A DNA stretch of 64,000 bases from Burkholderiales bacterium (GCA_030683105.1 JAUXMZ010000062.1:1-64000), one strand, 5' to 3'; positions 26,101-37,516 are shown, counted from the first letter of the stretch. Numbers and translations are program-made. Notes: generated by a model not told the origin, from the sequence alone.

Positions 26101-26637
26101 CTACTTCATCTTCGACGGCAGCTTGATCGTTCTGCCCGAAACCATGAACGCCCCCATCCCCAGATGATGGATCGTCCGCGGCTGTTTCCTTGAAGGATCG
26201 ATCCAGGCCTTGAGCACTTCGAGGATGAAGAGGTTGTATTTATTTACCAGCTTCGCATCGACGACCCTGCATTCGAGGTTGACGTAGCACTCGTCGATCA
26301 GCGGCGCCGCGACGCGTGATGCGAGTGCCGGCGTCAGACGAAAAGTCTCGAACTTGTCCACGCTCCGCCCCGAAGTGTTGCCGCAACCGACGACCTGCTT
26401 CGCCAGTTCCACCGTCGGAATGTTGATCACGCATTCCTTCGTCGCCTTCAGGATGTTGAAGGTGTAGTTGCGGTTGCTGATCACGCAAACCACCAGCGGC
26501 GGCTCGAACTCCATCATCGTGTGCCACGACAGGGTCATGACGTTCGCCCGCCCCTTGCTGGCGGTCGTGACCAGCACCACCGGCCCGGGCTCGAGCAACC
26601 GGTAAACGCGAGACAGTGGAAAAGTTCTTTTCGCCAT
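26101..26637 (-). CDS. Flavin reductase-like (DIM6/NTAB) domain protein
   Basis: A 178-residue FMN-binding split-barrel protein. Family features are EPGPVVLVTTASKGRANVMT, SWHTMMEFEPPLVVC, and KATKECVINIPTVELAKQVV with GNTSGRSVDKF. Relatives reduce free FMN with NAD(P)H for partner monooxygenases, or are of unknown function. I chose the ATG at 26637 with GGGGA upstream. It lies next to a cupin gene and a large iron-sulfur flavoprotein; whether they cooperate is unknown. Confidence 0.85.
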   Translation of the reverse strand: MAKRTFPLSRVYRLLEPGPVVLVTTASKGRANVMTLSWHTMMEFEPPLVVCVISNRNYTFNILKATKECVINIPTVELAKQVVGCGNTSGRSVDKFETFRLTPALASRVAAPLIDECYVNLECRVVDAKLVNKYNLFILEVLKAWIDPSRKQPRTIHHLGMGAFMVSGRTIKLPSKMK

Positions 26638-26760
26638 CGCGATCCCCGTATTGACCCTCCATGGCAATGTAGCGCCAGTCAGGCTGCACACCGCTCCAAA
26701 TCAAGATCAAGCCATCAAGATCACAGAATACACAGAAAAAATCTGGTCGTGATTTGGTTG

Positions 26761-26807
26761 TTCTCTGCTCTGTGTTCTCTGTGTTCTCTGTGTTCTCTGT
26801 GGCTAAA
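26761..26807. repeat. Short-period array, unit TTCTCTGTG, ending in GGCTAAA
   Basis: TTCTCTG, CTCTGTG, then three TTCTCTGTG units run into GGCTAAA. It lies in the 191-bp gap between the flavin reductase and cupin genes. Confidence 0.7.
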
Positions 26808-26828
26808 ATTTTTGATTCTATCCTGTGC

Positions 26829-27275
26829 TTACCAGCCGGTCGTCTTCCCGCCTTCCGTCGCGATCAGGATGAACGCCATCACGCAGGGCACGGTACCTTT
26901 GTTCACCCAGTTGTGGTTGGTGCCGCGCTGGATCACGATGTCACCCGGCTTCAGCAGGACTTCGCCTTCTTCCATCTGCATCCACAATTCGCCCGAGAGG
27001 CAAATCGCATAATCGACGGAATCAGTGCGGTGCCAGCGCGCGATATTGCCCGGCGCATACGTGCCCAGGCGAAACACGGAACCGCCGGCCAGGCTGGTGC
27101 CGAGATCCCAGGTATTGGGATCTTCTTCAGTGGTCTCCACCGGCAACTTTTTGGTCGCCCACAACGGCGTGTTGTCGAATCCGGGCCGGAGCGTGACAGG
27201 TTCGATCTCGGTATCCCACTTGATGCAGGTTTTACCTTCTTTGTTAAAGCCGGTGACGATTCTGCGGGTTTTCAT
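26829..27275 (-). CDS. Cupin-domain protein
   Basis: A 148-residue small beta-barrel protein. Cupin motif 1 is GNIARWHRTDSVDYAICLSG (His82, and Glu96 in GELWMQ); motif 2 is GDIVIQRGTNHNWVN (His121). The second His of the classical HxH is not in its usual place, so metal binding may be altered. Relatives include dioxygenase-like and regulatory cupins; no function can be assigned. AAGGAG lies 12 bases before the ATG. Confidence 0.85.
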   Translation of the reverse strand: MKTRRIVTGFNKEGKTCIKWDTEIEPVTLRPGFDNTPLWATKKLPVETTEEDPNTWDLGTSLAGGSVFRLGTYAPGNIARWHRTDSVDYAICLSGELWMQMEEGEVLLKPGDIVIQRGTNHNWVNKGTVPCVMAFILIATEGGKTTGW

Positions 27276-27301
27276 GATTTTGCTACTCTCCTTAAAAACG
27301 G

Positions 27302-27333
27302 TGATTAGTAATTGGTGATTGGTGATTGGTGAA
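27302..27333. repeat. Heptamer array, unit ATTGGTG
   Basis: ATTGGTG occurs three times in tandem (27311-27331), preceded by the degenerate GTGATTAGTA and followed by AATC. It lies upstream of the cupin gene. Confidence 0.7.
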
Positions 27334-27384
27334 TCAGAGAATAATTTTAATCATACTGCTGCGCTATTCCCCTACCTGTATTTC

Positions 27385-27447
27385 CTTTGCGTACCCGTCA
27401 AACGGGTATTGAGATGAATCCTTTGCGATCCCTTTGCGCCCTTCGCG
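27385..27447 (+). repeat. CTTTGCG array with an inserted palindromic element
   Basis: CTTTGCG at 27385 is separated by a 31-bp palindromic unit (GTACCCGTCAAACGGGTATT, then GAGATGAATCC, 27391-27421) from CTTTGCGATCCCTTTGCGC and CCTTCGCG. The same palindromic unit, in expanded form, is nested in MITE-like copy 2. It lies just downstream of the large flavoprotein gene. Confidence 0.65.
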
Positions 27448-27463
27448 ATACAGCTTTTGATTT

Positions 27464-30400
27464 TTAGATCCGCTGCATCTCCCGCAAGCCCAGCTTGATC
27501 AGGCAATGATCGAGCCATTCCGCCGTGAGCTTTTCCTGCGTCGAATTCTGCCTCAGCCGCTGTTCCAGCGCTTGCCAGTCCACGCAGTCCAGCGGCTGGT
27601 CCTGGTTGAAGCACGAGAACACGTAGGTGGTTTTTCCGGTCTGCGGATCGACCTGCGGCTGCAGGCACTGCGCGCAGATCTCCTTCATCATGCACTGCAT
27701 CGGCGAGTTGATCGAGCCGATCGCGAAATGATGCGGCTTCAGGTACGGCTTGAGCATATCGTGCCGCGCGCGCGCCACCGCCGCCATCATACGGTCAGAG
27801 CCGATCGCGATGATGCGGTCGGTGTCCGTGAACGGGATCGTCTGCTCGCCGAGCGCGCCGCTCGCGTACGCGTGCATCGCCTGCACGATGTTGCCGGCGA
27901 TGGTGCGGTCCTGCGGCCGGTCGGGTGTAAAACCCGGCTCCTCATCGCAGCACCACACGACGACGTCGGCCGCGGCTTCGATCTCCTCGATCTTGTAGCG
28001 GTCCATCATGTGCTTGTAGCCGGCGAAGTACAGCACCCTGCAGCCCGCCTTGCGCATCGCCTGACCGATGGAAAACAGCACCGCGTTGCCAAGCCCGCCG
28101 CCGGCCAGCACCACGGTTTCGTTGGCGGGAATCTCAGTCGGCGACCCGGTCGGGCCCATCAGCACGATGGGCTCTCCGGGCTTGAGTTCCACGCACAGAT
28201 CGCTGGAGCCGCCCATCTCCAGCACGATGGTGGAAATCAATCCCTGTTGCGCATTGACCCACGCGCCGGTAAGCGCAAGCCCTTCCATTGCGAGCCGCGA
28301 GCCGTCGGTTTGCGGTGCGTTCGATTCAAAATTCTGCAACCGGTAGAACTGGCCGGGCCGGAAACGCCGCGCTGCGAGCGGTGCGCGCACCACCACTTCC
28401 ACGATCAACGGCGTGAGCCGCTTTACTTCATGCACGGTCGCGCGCAGTTCGTCGTTAAGGCGAGCCATAAAGACTGCATCGCTCGCCGCGTCCGCAGGCT
28501 GCATCTGCGCCAGCGCCCGGCTCACCACCGGATAGCCCTGCTTTGCGCTGCCGATCGCCTTCACCACGTTGCCGAAATACGACGGATGCACGTCGCCGAA
28601 ATAGCTCATGCCGCGGCCATCTTCGCGCTTAGCCAGTAACACATTGATTTCATTAGGTTTTGATATGGCCTTCTCAGCGACTATCGGATGCCCCGTGGCG
28701 TCGTATGCCTGGAAATAGCGGCCTTCGAGCTTGAAGTGTGCCGCGTCCTCGCGCGCCAGCACGGTGTTGGGTTGGGTGCCGGCGGCAATCAGGACGGTTT
28801 TTGCCGGCAGATCGGTCTGCCCGGTTTCAATCCATGTCCCATCCTCGCCGCGCGTTTGCACCGAAACCTTGAGCGCGATCGCGTGGCCATATTGATCGAC
28901 CTCGACTTTGAGCGGTGTCAATCCTTCCGCGAAACGGATACCTTCTTCCAGCGCCTTGTGCACTTCCTCGTGATTGAGCGTGTACGACGGGCTGTCGATG
29001 AGGCGCTTGCGGTAGGCGATGGTCGCACCGCCCCATGCTTGCAGCAGTTCAATGATGCGCGGCGCGCGATCTTCCTTCGCCGCCTGCCTGCGTTCCTCGC
29101 GTATCGCCGCACCATGGGCGAGAAATTCATCGGCCACCGCGCGTTCTTCTTCGTTCCACGCAATGCGCGCCGCCGCCTCGCCGTGCTCTTGGGCAAGTTG
29201 CTCATAGCGACTCAGAAATTTCTCGACCTGCAACGGGTAATAAGCGAGCGCCTCGGTTGCGGTGTCGATCGCGGTCAGTCCGCCGCCCACTACCACCGCC
29301 GGCAGGCGCAACTGCATGTTGGCTATCGAGTCGGCCTTGGCCGCCCCCGTCAGTTGCAGCCCCATCAGGAAATCGGAGGCGGTGCGCACACCACGCGCCA
29401 GTCCATTGGGCATGTCGAGCACGGTCGGCCGGCCGGCGCCGATGGCAAGCGCGACATGGTCGAAGCCCATGGCAAAAGCTTCGTCCGCGGTCAGCGTGCC
29501 GCCGAAGCGCACGCCACCGAACAGCGCAAACGCACTGCGCCGCTCCAACAGCAAGCGTATGATTTTAAGGAAGTTTTTATCCCAGCGCACGGTGATGCCG
29601 TATTCCGCAACGCCGCCGAAACCGGCCATCACACGTTCATCGAGTTGCTCGTAGAGTTCGCGCACCTCGCGTATGGGCTTGAACGGCACGCGTTTTCCCC
29701 GCGCGTCGACACCCGAGAACTCCGGCGGCAGCGGCTCGATCTTGAGACCGTCGATACCGACTACCGTGTGGCCGTCGTTTATCAGAAAATGCGACAGCGA
29801 AAATCCCGCCGGCCCCATGCCCGCCACCAGCACGCGCTTGACGCTGGGCGCTTTGGGATAAGGATGACGCAGATTGAGCGGGTTCCAGCGCGTGAGCAGG
29901 CTGTAGATCTCGAAGCCCCACGGCAGTTCGAGCACGTCTTTCAGCGTGCGGGTTTCCGCCTGCGGGATGTCGACCGGCTCGGTCTTCTGGTAGATGCACG
30001 ATTTCATGCAGTCGTTGCAGATGCGGTGGCCGGTGGCGGCCGCCATCGGATTGTCGACAACGATAATGGCAAAGGCGCCGATCGCATGGCCTTCGGTTTT
30101 GGCCTTCTGGAACTCGGATATTTTTTCTTCCAGAGGGCAACCGGCCAGCGTGATGCCGAACGGGTTCTTCTTGAACGAGGCGGCACCACGACCCGTCGCG
30201 CCTTTCTCCAGCAAGCCCTTGGAGCATGAGTCTTTGCCCTGCTCGTGGCACCAGATGCAGTAATGCGCCTGATCGAGCGCACCGGTGAGATCGGTGCCTG
30301 GATCGGTGAGCTTGAAGCCTGGACGGCGGCGCAGTTGTTCGGTCTTGAAATGGTATTGCGTATAACCTTGCGTGGTATCGGCTGTCGCCGGCACCAGGTG

Positions 30401-30994
30401 CTGCGGATCGAGCTTGTGCGGCGACTTGAACAGTACGCCAGTGAGGTGCTTGTGTCTGCCTGCCGCGCTGTGCGCCGCCCACGCCGCGTAGTTCAATGCG
30501 GTGGCCAGTGCCCCGGCGTTCGCCGTTTCGTCTTTCTGCCATGCGGTGACGTGGCGGGCGAACGCGAGTTCAGTCAGCGCCTCACCCATCAGCGCTTCGA
30601 GTTGAGCGGCAAGCGCCGCCCCGTCCAGTTTTTCCGCCTCGTCGCCCTTGATCTTGTGCATCGCCTTGCGTTGCACGAACAGGCGCTTCACCCGGTACAG
30701 CGGCGCGAGTTCATGGTGACGGGCGGACAGCGCCTGCACCTCGTCCTCGATGTCGAACAGCCAGCCCACGAAATCGTCGACGTGCGGCGCCAACGCCAGC
30801 AGCAATTCGGATTCCTGCAGGGTGCTCACGGCGTGCGGCTGGGCGCGTGCTGCATCCAGGCGTTCGCGCAAAGCGGCATCGGATTGTCCGAGCCGCGCCA
30901 GGAACAGCGCATCGAGCTTTAACAGGCCGTTGCGGTTGTAAAGGTCCTCGAGTGACAGGCCGGCTTTACGGTTCGGAATTTCAACTGCGGTCAA
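27464..30994 (-). CDS. Large iron-sulfur flavoprotein: GltD/NfnB-like plus PyrK/NfnA-like fusion
   Basis: A 1176-residue soluble protein. Residues 1-240 are mostly helical and not recognised. Residues 246-333 carry seven cysteines (246, 249, 257, 286, 326, 329, 333), as in the two-cluster domain of GltD/NfnB. Residues about 385-830 are a pyridine-nucleotide disulfide oxidoreductase-type flavoprotein with GMGPAG (392-397) and a second dinucleotide motif VVVGGGLTAIDTATE. Residues about 855-1085 are ferredoxin-NADP reductase-like (RRFRPGQFYRLQNF, VVLAGGGLGNAV). Cysteines 1101, 1107, 1110 and 1128 fit a PyrK-like [2Fe-2S] site. Likely role: electron transfer between NAD(P)H and ferredoxin-like carriers. 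Confidence 0.85.
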   Translation of the reverse strand: MTAVEIPNRKAGLSLEDLYNRNGLLKLDALFLARLGQSDAALRERLDAARAQPHAVSTLQESELLLALAPHVDDFVGWLFDIEDEVQALSARHHELAPLYRVKRLFVQRKAMHKIKGDEAEKLDGAALAAQLEALMGEALTELAFARHVTAWQKDETANAGALATALNYAAWAAHSAAGRHKHLTGVLFKSPHKLDPQHLVPATADTTQGYTQYHFKTEQLRRRPGFKLTDPGTDLTGALDQAHYCIWCHEQGKDSCSKGLLEKGATGRGAASFKKNPFGITLAGCPLEEKISEFQKAKTEGHAIGAFAIIVVDNPMAAATGHRICNDCMKSCIYQKTEPVDIPQAETRTLKDVLELPWGFEIYSLLTRWNPLNLRHPYPKAPSVKRVLVAGMGPAGFSLSHFLINDGHTVVGIDGLKIEPLPPEFSGVDARGKRVPFKPIREVRELYEQLDERVMAGFGGVAEYGITVRWDKNFLKIIRLLLERRSAFALFGGVRFGGTLTADEAFAMGFDHVALAIGAGRPTVLDMPNGLARGVRTASDFLMGLQLTGAAKADSIANMQLRLPAVVVGGGLTAIDTATEALAYYPLQVEKFLSRYEQLAQEHGEAAARIAWNEEERAVADEFLAHGAAIREERRQAAKEDRAPRIIELLQAWGGATIAYRKRLIDSPSYTLNHEEVHKALEEGIRFAEGLTPLKVEVDQYGHAIALKVSVQTRGEDGTWIETGQTDLPAKTVLIAAGTQPNTVLAREDAAHFKLEGRYFQAYDATGHPIVAEKAISKPNEINVLLAKREDGRGMSYFGDVHPSYFGNVVKAIGSAKQGYPVVSRALAQMQPADAASDAVFMARLNDELRATVHEVKRLTPLIVEVVVRAPLAARRFRPGQFYRLQNFESNAPQTDGSRLAMEGLALTGAWVNAQQGLISTIVLEMGGSSDLCVELKPGEPIVLMGPTGSPTEIPANETVVLAGGGLGNAVLFSIGQAMRKAGCRVLYFAGYKHMMDRYKIEEIEAAADVVVWCCDEEPGFTPDRPQDRTIAGNIVQAMHAYASGALGEQTIPFTDTDRIIAIGSDRMMAAVARARHDMLKPYLKPHHFAIGSINSPMQCMMKEICAQCLQPQVDPQTGKTTYVFSCFNQDQPLDCVDWQALEQRLRQNSTQEKLTAEWLDHCLIKLGLREMQRI

Positions 30995-31165
30995 AATGCG
31001 GGTTCCTGCTGAATCAAAAACATAGCATTATACCAAGCGGAACATCCCGCTTTATATTCATTGGGAGTATGGTTATACAGCCGGTGCGAAGAACCTCACC
31101 ATCGCGTGCCCGCCCCGGCATTATGCGATAATTCAACTGTTACGTTCGCGATTGCGCCGTCCACC

Positions 31166-31339
31166 ATGCACCCAGACAGCACAGACCGGCCCGATTACGG
31201 CACAGGCGCCTCTCAGGTATGGATTGTCCTGCGCTGGCTGCTGGTCGCCGTGCTGGCCCTGATTTTGACTTACGTCAGCTTCCGTGGCTATCTGAGTCCG
31301 GAGCTGTTGTTCGGTTTTGCCAACTCCTTTACCTGCTGA
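31166..31339 (+). CDS. Small membrane protein (57 residues)
   Basis: A hypothetical protein beginning MHPDSTDRPDYGTGASQVW, with one transmembrane helix (VLRWLLVAVLALILTYVSF) and a short tail ending FGFANSFTC. It lies just upstream of, and in the same reading frame as, the TauE/SafE-like gene, separated from it by one TGA and about 36 bases. Such a position suggests a partner of the permease. The 171-bp gap before it holds nothing recognised. Confidence 0.6.
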   Translation: MHPDSTDRPDYGTGASQVWIVLRWLLVAVLALILTYVSFRGYLSPELLFGFANSFTC

Positions 31340-31375
31340 CGACTCCAGCCAGGCAGGTGCCTCCTTCTGATTAAT

Positions 31376-32125
31376 CTGAGCGAACTGCTGTGGCTCGCGC
31401 CACTGGCCCTGGGCGCCGGCTGGCTGATCGGCGCGGTGGGCATAGGCGGCGTGCTGTTGATCCCGGCGCTGTCGTATATCGGCGGCCTGGACATGAGAGT
31501 GGCCATGGCGACCGCGCTCTTCAGCTTTTTCTTCACCGGGCTTGCCGGCACCGTGCAGTTTCAGCGCCGCGGCAGCATAGACTGGAACAGCACGGTTCCA
31601 CTCTGCCTCACCGCCCTGATGTGCAGCGCGGCCGGGGCCTGGCTCGCGTCACGCACCGATGTAAGCGCGCTCAACGCACTGCTGGGCGGGATCATGATGT
31701 TCGCCGGCATGTATACCGCATGGGGCGCGCGCCTTACCCCGAATGTGCCCCATCCCGGCAACCGGCACCACTATCCCGTGCTGATTGCGATAGGCGTGGT
31801 GTCCGGGTTGGGATCGGGCCTGACCGGCGTGGGCGGGCCCGCCCTGTCGGTGCCGCTGATGCTGCTGGCGGGTTTTTCTCCGCTGACCGCGATCGGCACC
31901 GGCCAGGTGCTGCAGGTTGCGGCCGCATTCTCGGGCAGCGTGACCAATTTCAGCTACGGCACGATAGAACTCGGCACGGCGGTTGTGGTGTCCGCGCTGC
32001 AAATGACCGGCGTATGGTTTGGCGTGCATTACGCGCACGGCGCTGCGGCCGCGACGCTCAAAAAACTGGTGGCCGTCCTGTGCGTGACTGTCGGCGCGGT
32101 GTTGTTGCTGGGGACCCTTAGGTAA
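31376..32125 (+). CDS. TauE/SafE-family permease
   Basis: A membrane protein of about 249 residues with seven to eight hydrophobic helices and the two family repeats, GWLIGAVGIGGVLLIPALSY and GLGSGLTGVGGPALSVPLML. Relatives export sulfite, sulfoacetate or other organosulfur anions. The frame is open back to 31340 but has no ATG, GTG or TTG before 31436, which lies inside the first helix. I place the start at CTG 31376 (read as MSELLWLAPLAL); ATT at 31370 is an alternative. The start is uncertain, the family assignment is not. Confidence 0.8.
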   Translation: MSELLWLAPLALGAGWLIGAVGIGGVLLIPALSYIGGLDMRVAMATALFSFFFTGLAGTVQFQRRGSIDWNSTVPLCLTALMCSAAGAWLASRTDVSALNALLGGIMMFAGMYTAWGARLTPNVPHPGNRHHYPVLIAIGVVSGLGSGLTGVGGPALSVPLMLLAGFSPLTAIGTGQVLQVAAAFSGSVTNFSYGTIELGTAVVVSALQMTGVWFGVHYAHGAAAATLKKLVAVLCVTVGAVLLLGTLR

Positions 32126-32144
32126 CCCGGCTCCGGAACCGGAT

Positions 32145-33008
32145 TCAGGCGGGCGTCATCCCCGACTGGCGTTCCGCCGCCGTCACGGTGTTGGCGATCA
32201 GCATGGCCACGGTCATGCGGCCGACCCCGCCCGGCACCGGCGTCAGCCACCCCGCCTTTGCGTTCACCGCGGCAAAATCCACGTCGCCTGTAATTTTCCC
32301 ATCCGGCAGGCGATTGATGCCGACGTCGATGACCGCAGCACCCGTCTTGACCATGTCGGCCGTGATCAGACCGGCGCGGCCGGTGGCCGCCACCAGGATG
32401 TCGGCGTCGGCCGTAAGGCGCGCCAAGTCAGGCGTTTTGGAATTGCATACCGTCACGGTGGCGCCGCGGGATATCAGCAACAGCGCCATCGGCTTGCCGA
32501 CGATCACGCTGCGCCCGACGACCACCGCGCGGCGTCCTTCGATCGTGATGCCGGCGTAATCCAGCATGGCCATGACGCCCAGCGGCGTGCACGGCGTATA
32601 AACAGGGTGCCCCGCCACCAGCGCGCCCAGGTGGTGCCAGCCGAAGCCATCCACATCCTTGTCCACGGCTATGGCCCGCTGGACGCGCCCGGCATCCAAC
32701 TGGCGCGGCAAAGGCAGTTGCACGATCACGCCATGGATATCCGGGTTGTGATTGATCCGTTCAAGTTTCTCGAGCAGCGCGTTTTCCGTGCAATTTGCGC
32801 CGAGGGTATGCACTTCGGAGTGCAGTCCGACCTCGGTGCAGGCGCGCACCTTGTTGCGCACGTAGATCGCGGAAGCCGGGTCATCCCCCACGCACACGGC
32901 GGCCAGGCCCGGTCGCACCCCGAGTTTGCCCAGGGCGCGCACGCGCGGCTCGAGCTCAGAAAAAGTGTGGCGCGCGATCACCGCGCCATCCAGAAGGATA
33001 GCGGTCAT
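32145..33008 (-). CDS. folD: Methylene-THF dehydrogenase/methenyl-THF cyclohydrolase
   Basis: This bifunctional enzyme interconverts 5,10-methylene-, methenyl- and 10-formyl-tetrahydrofolate. The 287-residue protein has YVRNKVRACTEVGL (catalytic lysine region), GVIVQLPLPRQLD, VVVGRSVIVGKPMALLL and the C-terminal signature TPVPGGVGRMTVAML. It is a single-gene unit converging with the TauE-like gene. The 134-bp gap on its other side holds nothing recognised. Confidence 0.97.
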   Translation of the reverse strand: MTAILLDGAVIARHTFSELEPRVRALGKLGVRPGLAAVCVGDDPASAIYVRNKVRACTEVGLHSEVHTLGANCTENALLEKLERINHNPDIHGVIVQLPLPRQLDAGRVQRAIAVDKDVDGFGWHHLGALVAGHPVYTPCTPLGVMAMLDYAGITIEGRRAVVVGRSVIVGKPMALLLISRGATVTVCNSKTPDLARLTADADILVAATGRAGLITADMVKTGAAVIDVGINRLPDGKITGDVDFAAVNAKAGWLTPVPGGVGRMTVAMLIANTVTAAERQSGMTPA

Positions 33009-33142
33009 GGTTTATACGAATTCGGGGGATTGCAACCGGAATGTGTAATTCAGCATTGTGCTGTGGATTATTTTGAAGCCGCGACAGTATCACATACCTT
33101 CTTGGCTACTGTCACCGGTGCGCATGGCATAGGGGGCGAATG

Positions 33143-33442
33143 TCAGGGCCTGGGATCCGGCGCGGCAGCCCGGGCGTCGATCAACTGAAAGAACATCTCG
33201 TCCTGCTTGATCATGCCGAGCTCGCTGCGTGCGCGCTCTTCTATGGCATCGAATCCCTGCTTGAGATTACCCACCTCGGCGTCAAGAACGGCGTTTCGCA
33301 CCTGCAGCTTCTGGTTGTTCTCCTTCTGCACGCGGATTTGCCGCTCGACCTCCCAAACGCGCAGCCAGCCGCCCTTGCCCAGCCACAGCGGATACTGGAT
33401 GAGCGCAATCATTACAGCAAACGCGAGGGCGAGCAGTTTCAT
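33143..33442 (-). CDS. ftsB: Cell division protein FtsB
   Basis: A bitopic divisome protein that bridges FtsL and FtsQ. It is 99 residues: one N-terminal transmembrane helix (LLALAFAVMIALIQYPLWLG), then a coiled coil (VERQIRVQKENNQKLQVRNA), then ERARSELGMIKQDEMFFQ, which is diagnostic. It lies downstream of eno, the usual place. GGAAC 3 bases before the ATG is part of a 14-bp tandem repeat. Confidence 0.93.
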   Translation of the reverse strand: MKLLALAFAVMIALIQYPLWLGKGGWLRVWEVERQIRVQKENNQKLQVRNAVLDAEVGNLKQGFDAIEERARSELGMIKQDEMFFQLIDARAAAPDPRP

Positions 33443-33556
33443 AAAGTTCCATGTTCAAAGTTCCATGTTCAAAGTTCCAAGTTCAGGCTGTAGGAAGCAT
33501 CTAGCGCTTTAGACCTTGAACACGGAATTTTGAACCTTGAACACTGAACTTTGAAC
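33443..33556. repeat. 14-bp tandem repeat with inverted copies between eno and ftsB
   Basis: AAAGTTCCATGTTC occurs at 33443-33456 and 33457-33470, and as AAAGTTCCAAGTTC at 33471-33484. Inverted versions follow: GAACACGGAATTTT (33518-33531) and GAACACTGAACTTT (33539-33552). The gap can therefore fold into a long imperfect stem. It abuts the ftsB start codon on one side and ends 3 bases from the eno stop on the other. Confidence 0.8.
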
Positions 33557-33559
33557 CCC

Positions 33560-34855
<1,296 letters not shown>

Positions 34856-34881
34856 TTAGTCAGTGGGTTAATTGTCTCGCG

Positions 34882-35721
34882 CTACTGTACTAAATTTTCG
34901 GCAAAACCCCGGTCTTTCACCAGCTCGTCCAGGGCCTTCAGCGTTTCAAGCAGGACTTTCATGTGCTGCAATGGCCAGGCATTGGGACCGTCAGACAGCG
35001 CTTTTTCGGGGTTGGGATGTGTTTCCATGAACAGCCCCGCTATCCCGCTCGCAACCGCCGCACGCGCCAGCACCGGTACGAATTCGCGCTGGCCACCGCT
35101 CGATGTACCCTGCCCCCCGGGCAATTGTACCGAATGGGTAGCGTCGAACACCACCGGGCAACCGGTTTCGCGCATCACCATCAGTGACCGCATATCGGAT
35201 ACCAGATTGTTGTAGCCAAACGATACGCCCCGCTCGCACACCATGATGTTGTCCTGGCCGCTCGCGGCCCGGGCCTTGTCCACCACGTTTTTCATGTCGC
35301 CGGGCGCCAGGAATTGGCCCTTTTTAATGTTCACCGGCTTGCCGGCTGTGGCTACGGCGGTGATGAAGTCGGTTTGACGGCACAGGAAAGCCGGGGTCTG
35401 CAGCACGTCCACCACGGCCGCGGCTGCGCCGATGTCGCCGGTCTCATGAACATCGGTCAGAACCGGCACGCCGATCTGTTTCCTTACTTCACCTAATATC
35501 TCAAGACCTTTATCCATCCCCATGCCACGAAAGGAATTTATTGAACTCCTATTCGCTTTGTCGTAAGACGATTTGAAGATGAAAGGCATGCCGATTCCGT
35601 CGCAGATCCGCTTGAGTTCGCCGGCGGTATCCAGGGCCAGCTGGCGCGATTCAATGACACAAGGACCGGCTATTAGAAACAACGGCTTATCCAGTCCAGC
35701 TTCGAATCCGCAGAGCTTCAT
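34882..35721 (-). CDS. kdsA: 3-deoxy-D-manno-octulosonate 8-phosphate synthase
   Basis: It condenses arabinose 5-phosphate and phosphoenolpyruvate into KDO 8-phosphate for the lipopolysaccharide inner core. The 279-residue protein has [38 protein letters not shown], and [18 protein letters not shown]. It lies 13 bases after pyrG. The asparagine in the KANRSS region suggests the metal-independent class, an inference. Confidence 0.97.
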   Translation of the reverse strand: MKLCGFEAGLDKPLFLIAGPCVIESRQLALDTAGELKRICDGIGMPFIFKSSYDKANRSSINSFRGMGMDKGLEILGEVRKQIGVPVLTDVHETGDIGAAAAVVDVLQTPAFLCRQTDFITAVATAGKPVNIKKGQFLAPGDMKNVVDKARAASGQDNIMVCERGVSFGYNNLVSDMRSLMVMRETGCPVVFDATHSVQLPGGQGTSSGGQREFVPVLARAAVASGIAGLFMETHPNPEKALSDGPNAWPLQHMKVLLETLKALDELVKDRGFAENLVQ

Positions 35722-35734
35722 CTCAGGCCAAGCT

Positions 35735-37402
<1,668 letters not shown>

Positions 37403-37516
37403 TTACTGGCCGTTTGCGCATTCTATCGCAAATCCATGCCGCGTCCAACGAGATGCTGCCAAAAATATTCCAAGGCGAGCCGCTCGCGCGCGCCAGAAAC
37501 AGCCAGGATGTCCTGT

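Noticed and set aside
26761..26807. CRISPR or coding minisatellite
   Set aside because: Nine-base units without spacers, in a gap between two genes, with no supporting frame.
28688..30229. 513-codon open frame antisense to the large flavoprotein gene
   Set aside because: The opposite strand carries the conserved domains; this frame has His/Arg/Gln-rich, low-complexity composition typical of a shadow.
26101..30994. A single catabolic operon of flavin reductase, cupin and flavoprotein
   Set aside because: The three genes are co-oriented but separated by 188-191 bp repeat-filled gaps, so joint function is not supported by spacing.
31337..31339. In-frame TGA between the 57-residue protein and the TauE-like gene read as selenocysteine, given the selenium locus nearby
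   Set aside because: No SECIS-like hairpin is apparent after the TGA, the linker is not conserved-looking, and the permease family begins right after it. A normal stop is simpler.
19867..31340. Integrated prophage or genomic island with attachment sites
   Set aside because: No integrase, transposase, tRNA-flanking direct repeat or phage gene is visible; the region is accessory but not demonstrably mobile as a unit.
33443..33556. CRISPR-like array
   Set aside because: Repeat units are 14 bp with no spacers between direct copies and some are inverted; no cas genes are present.
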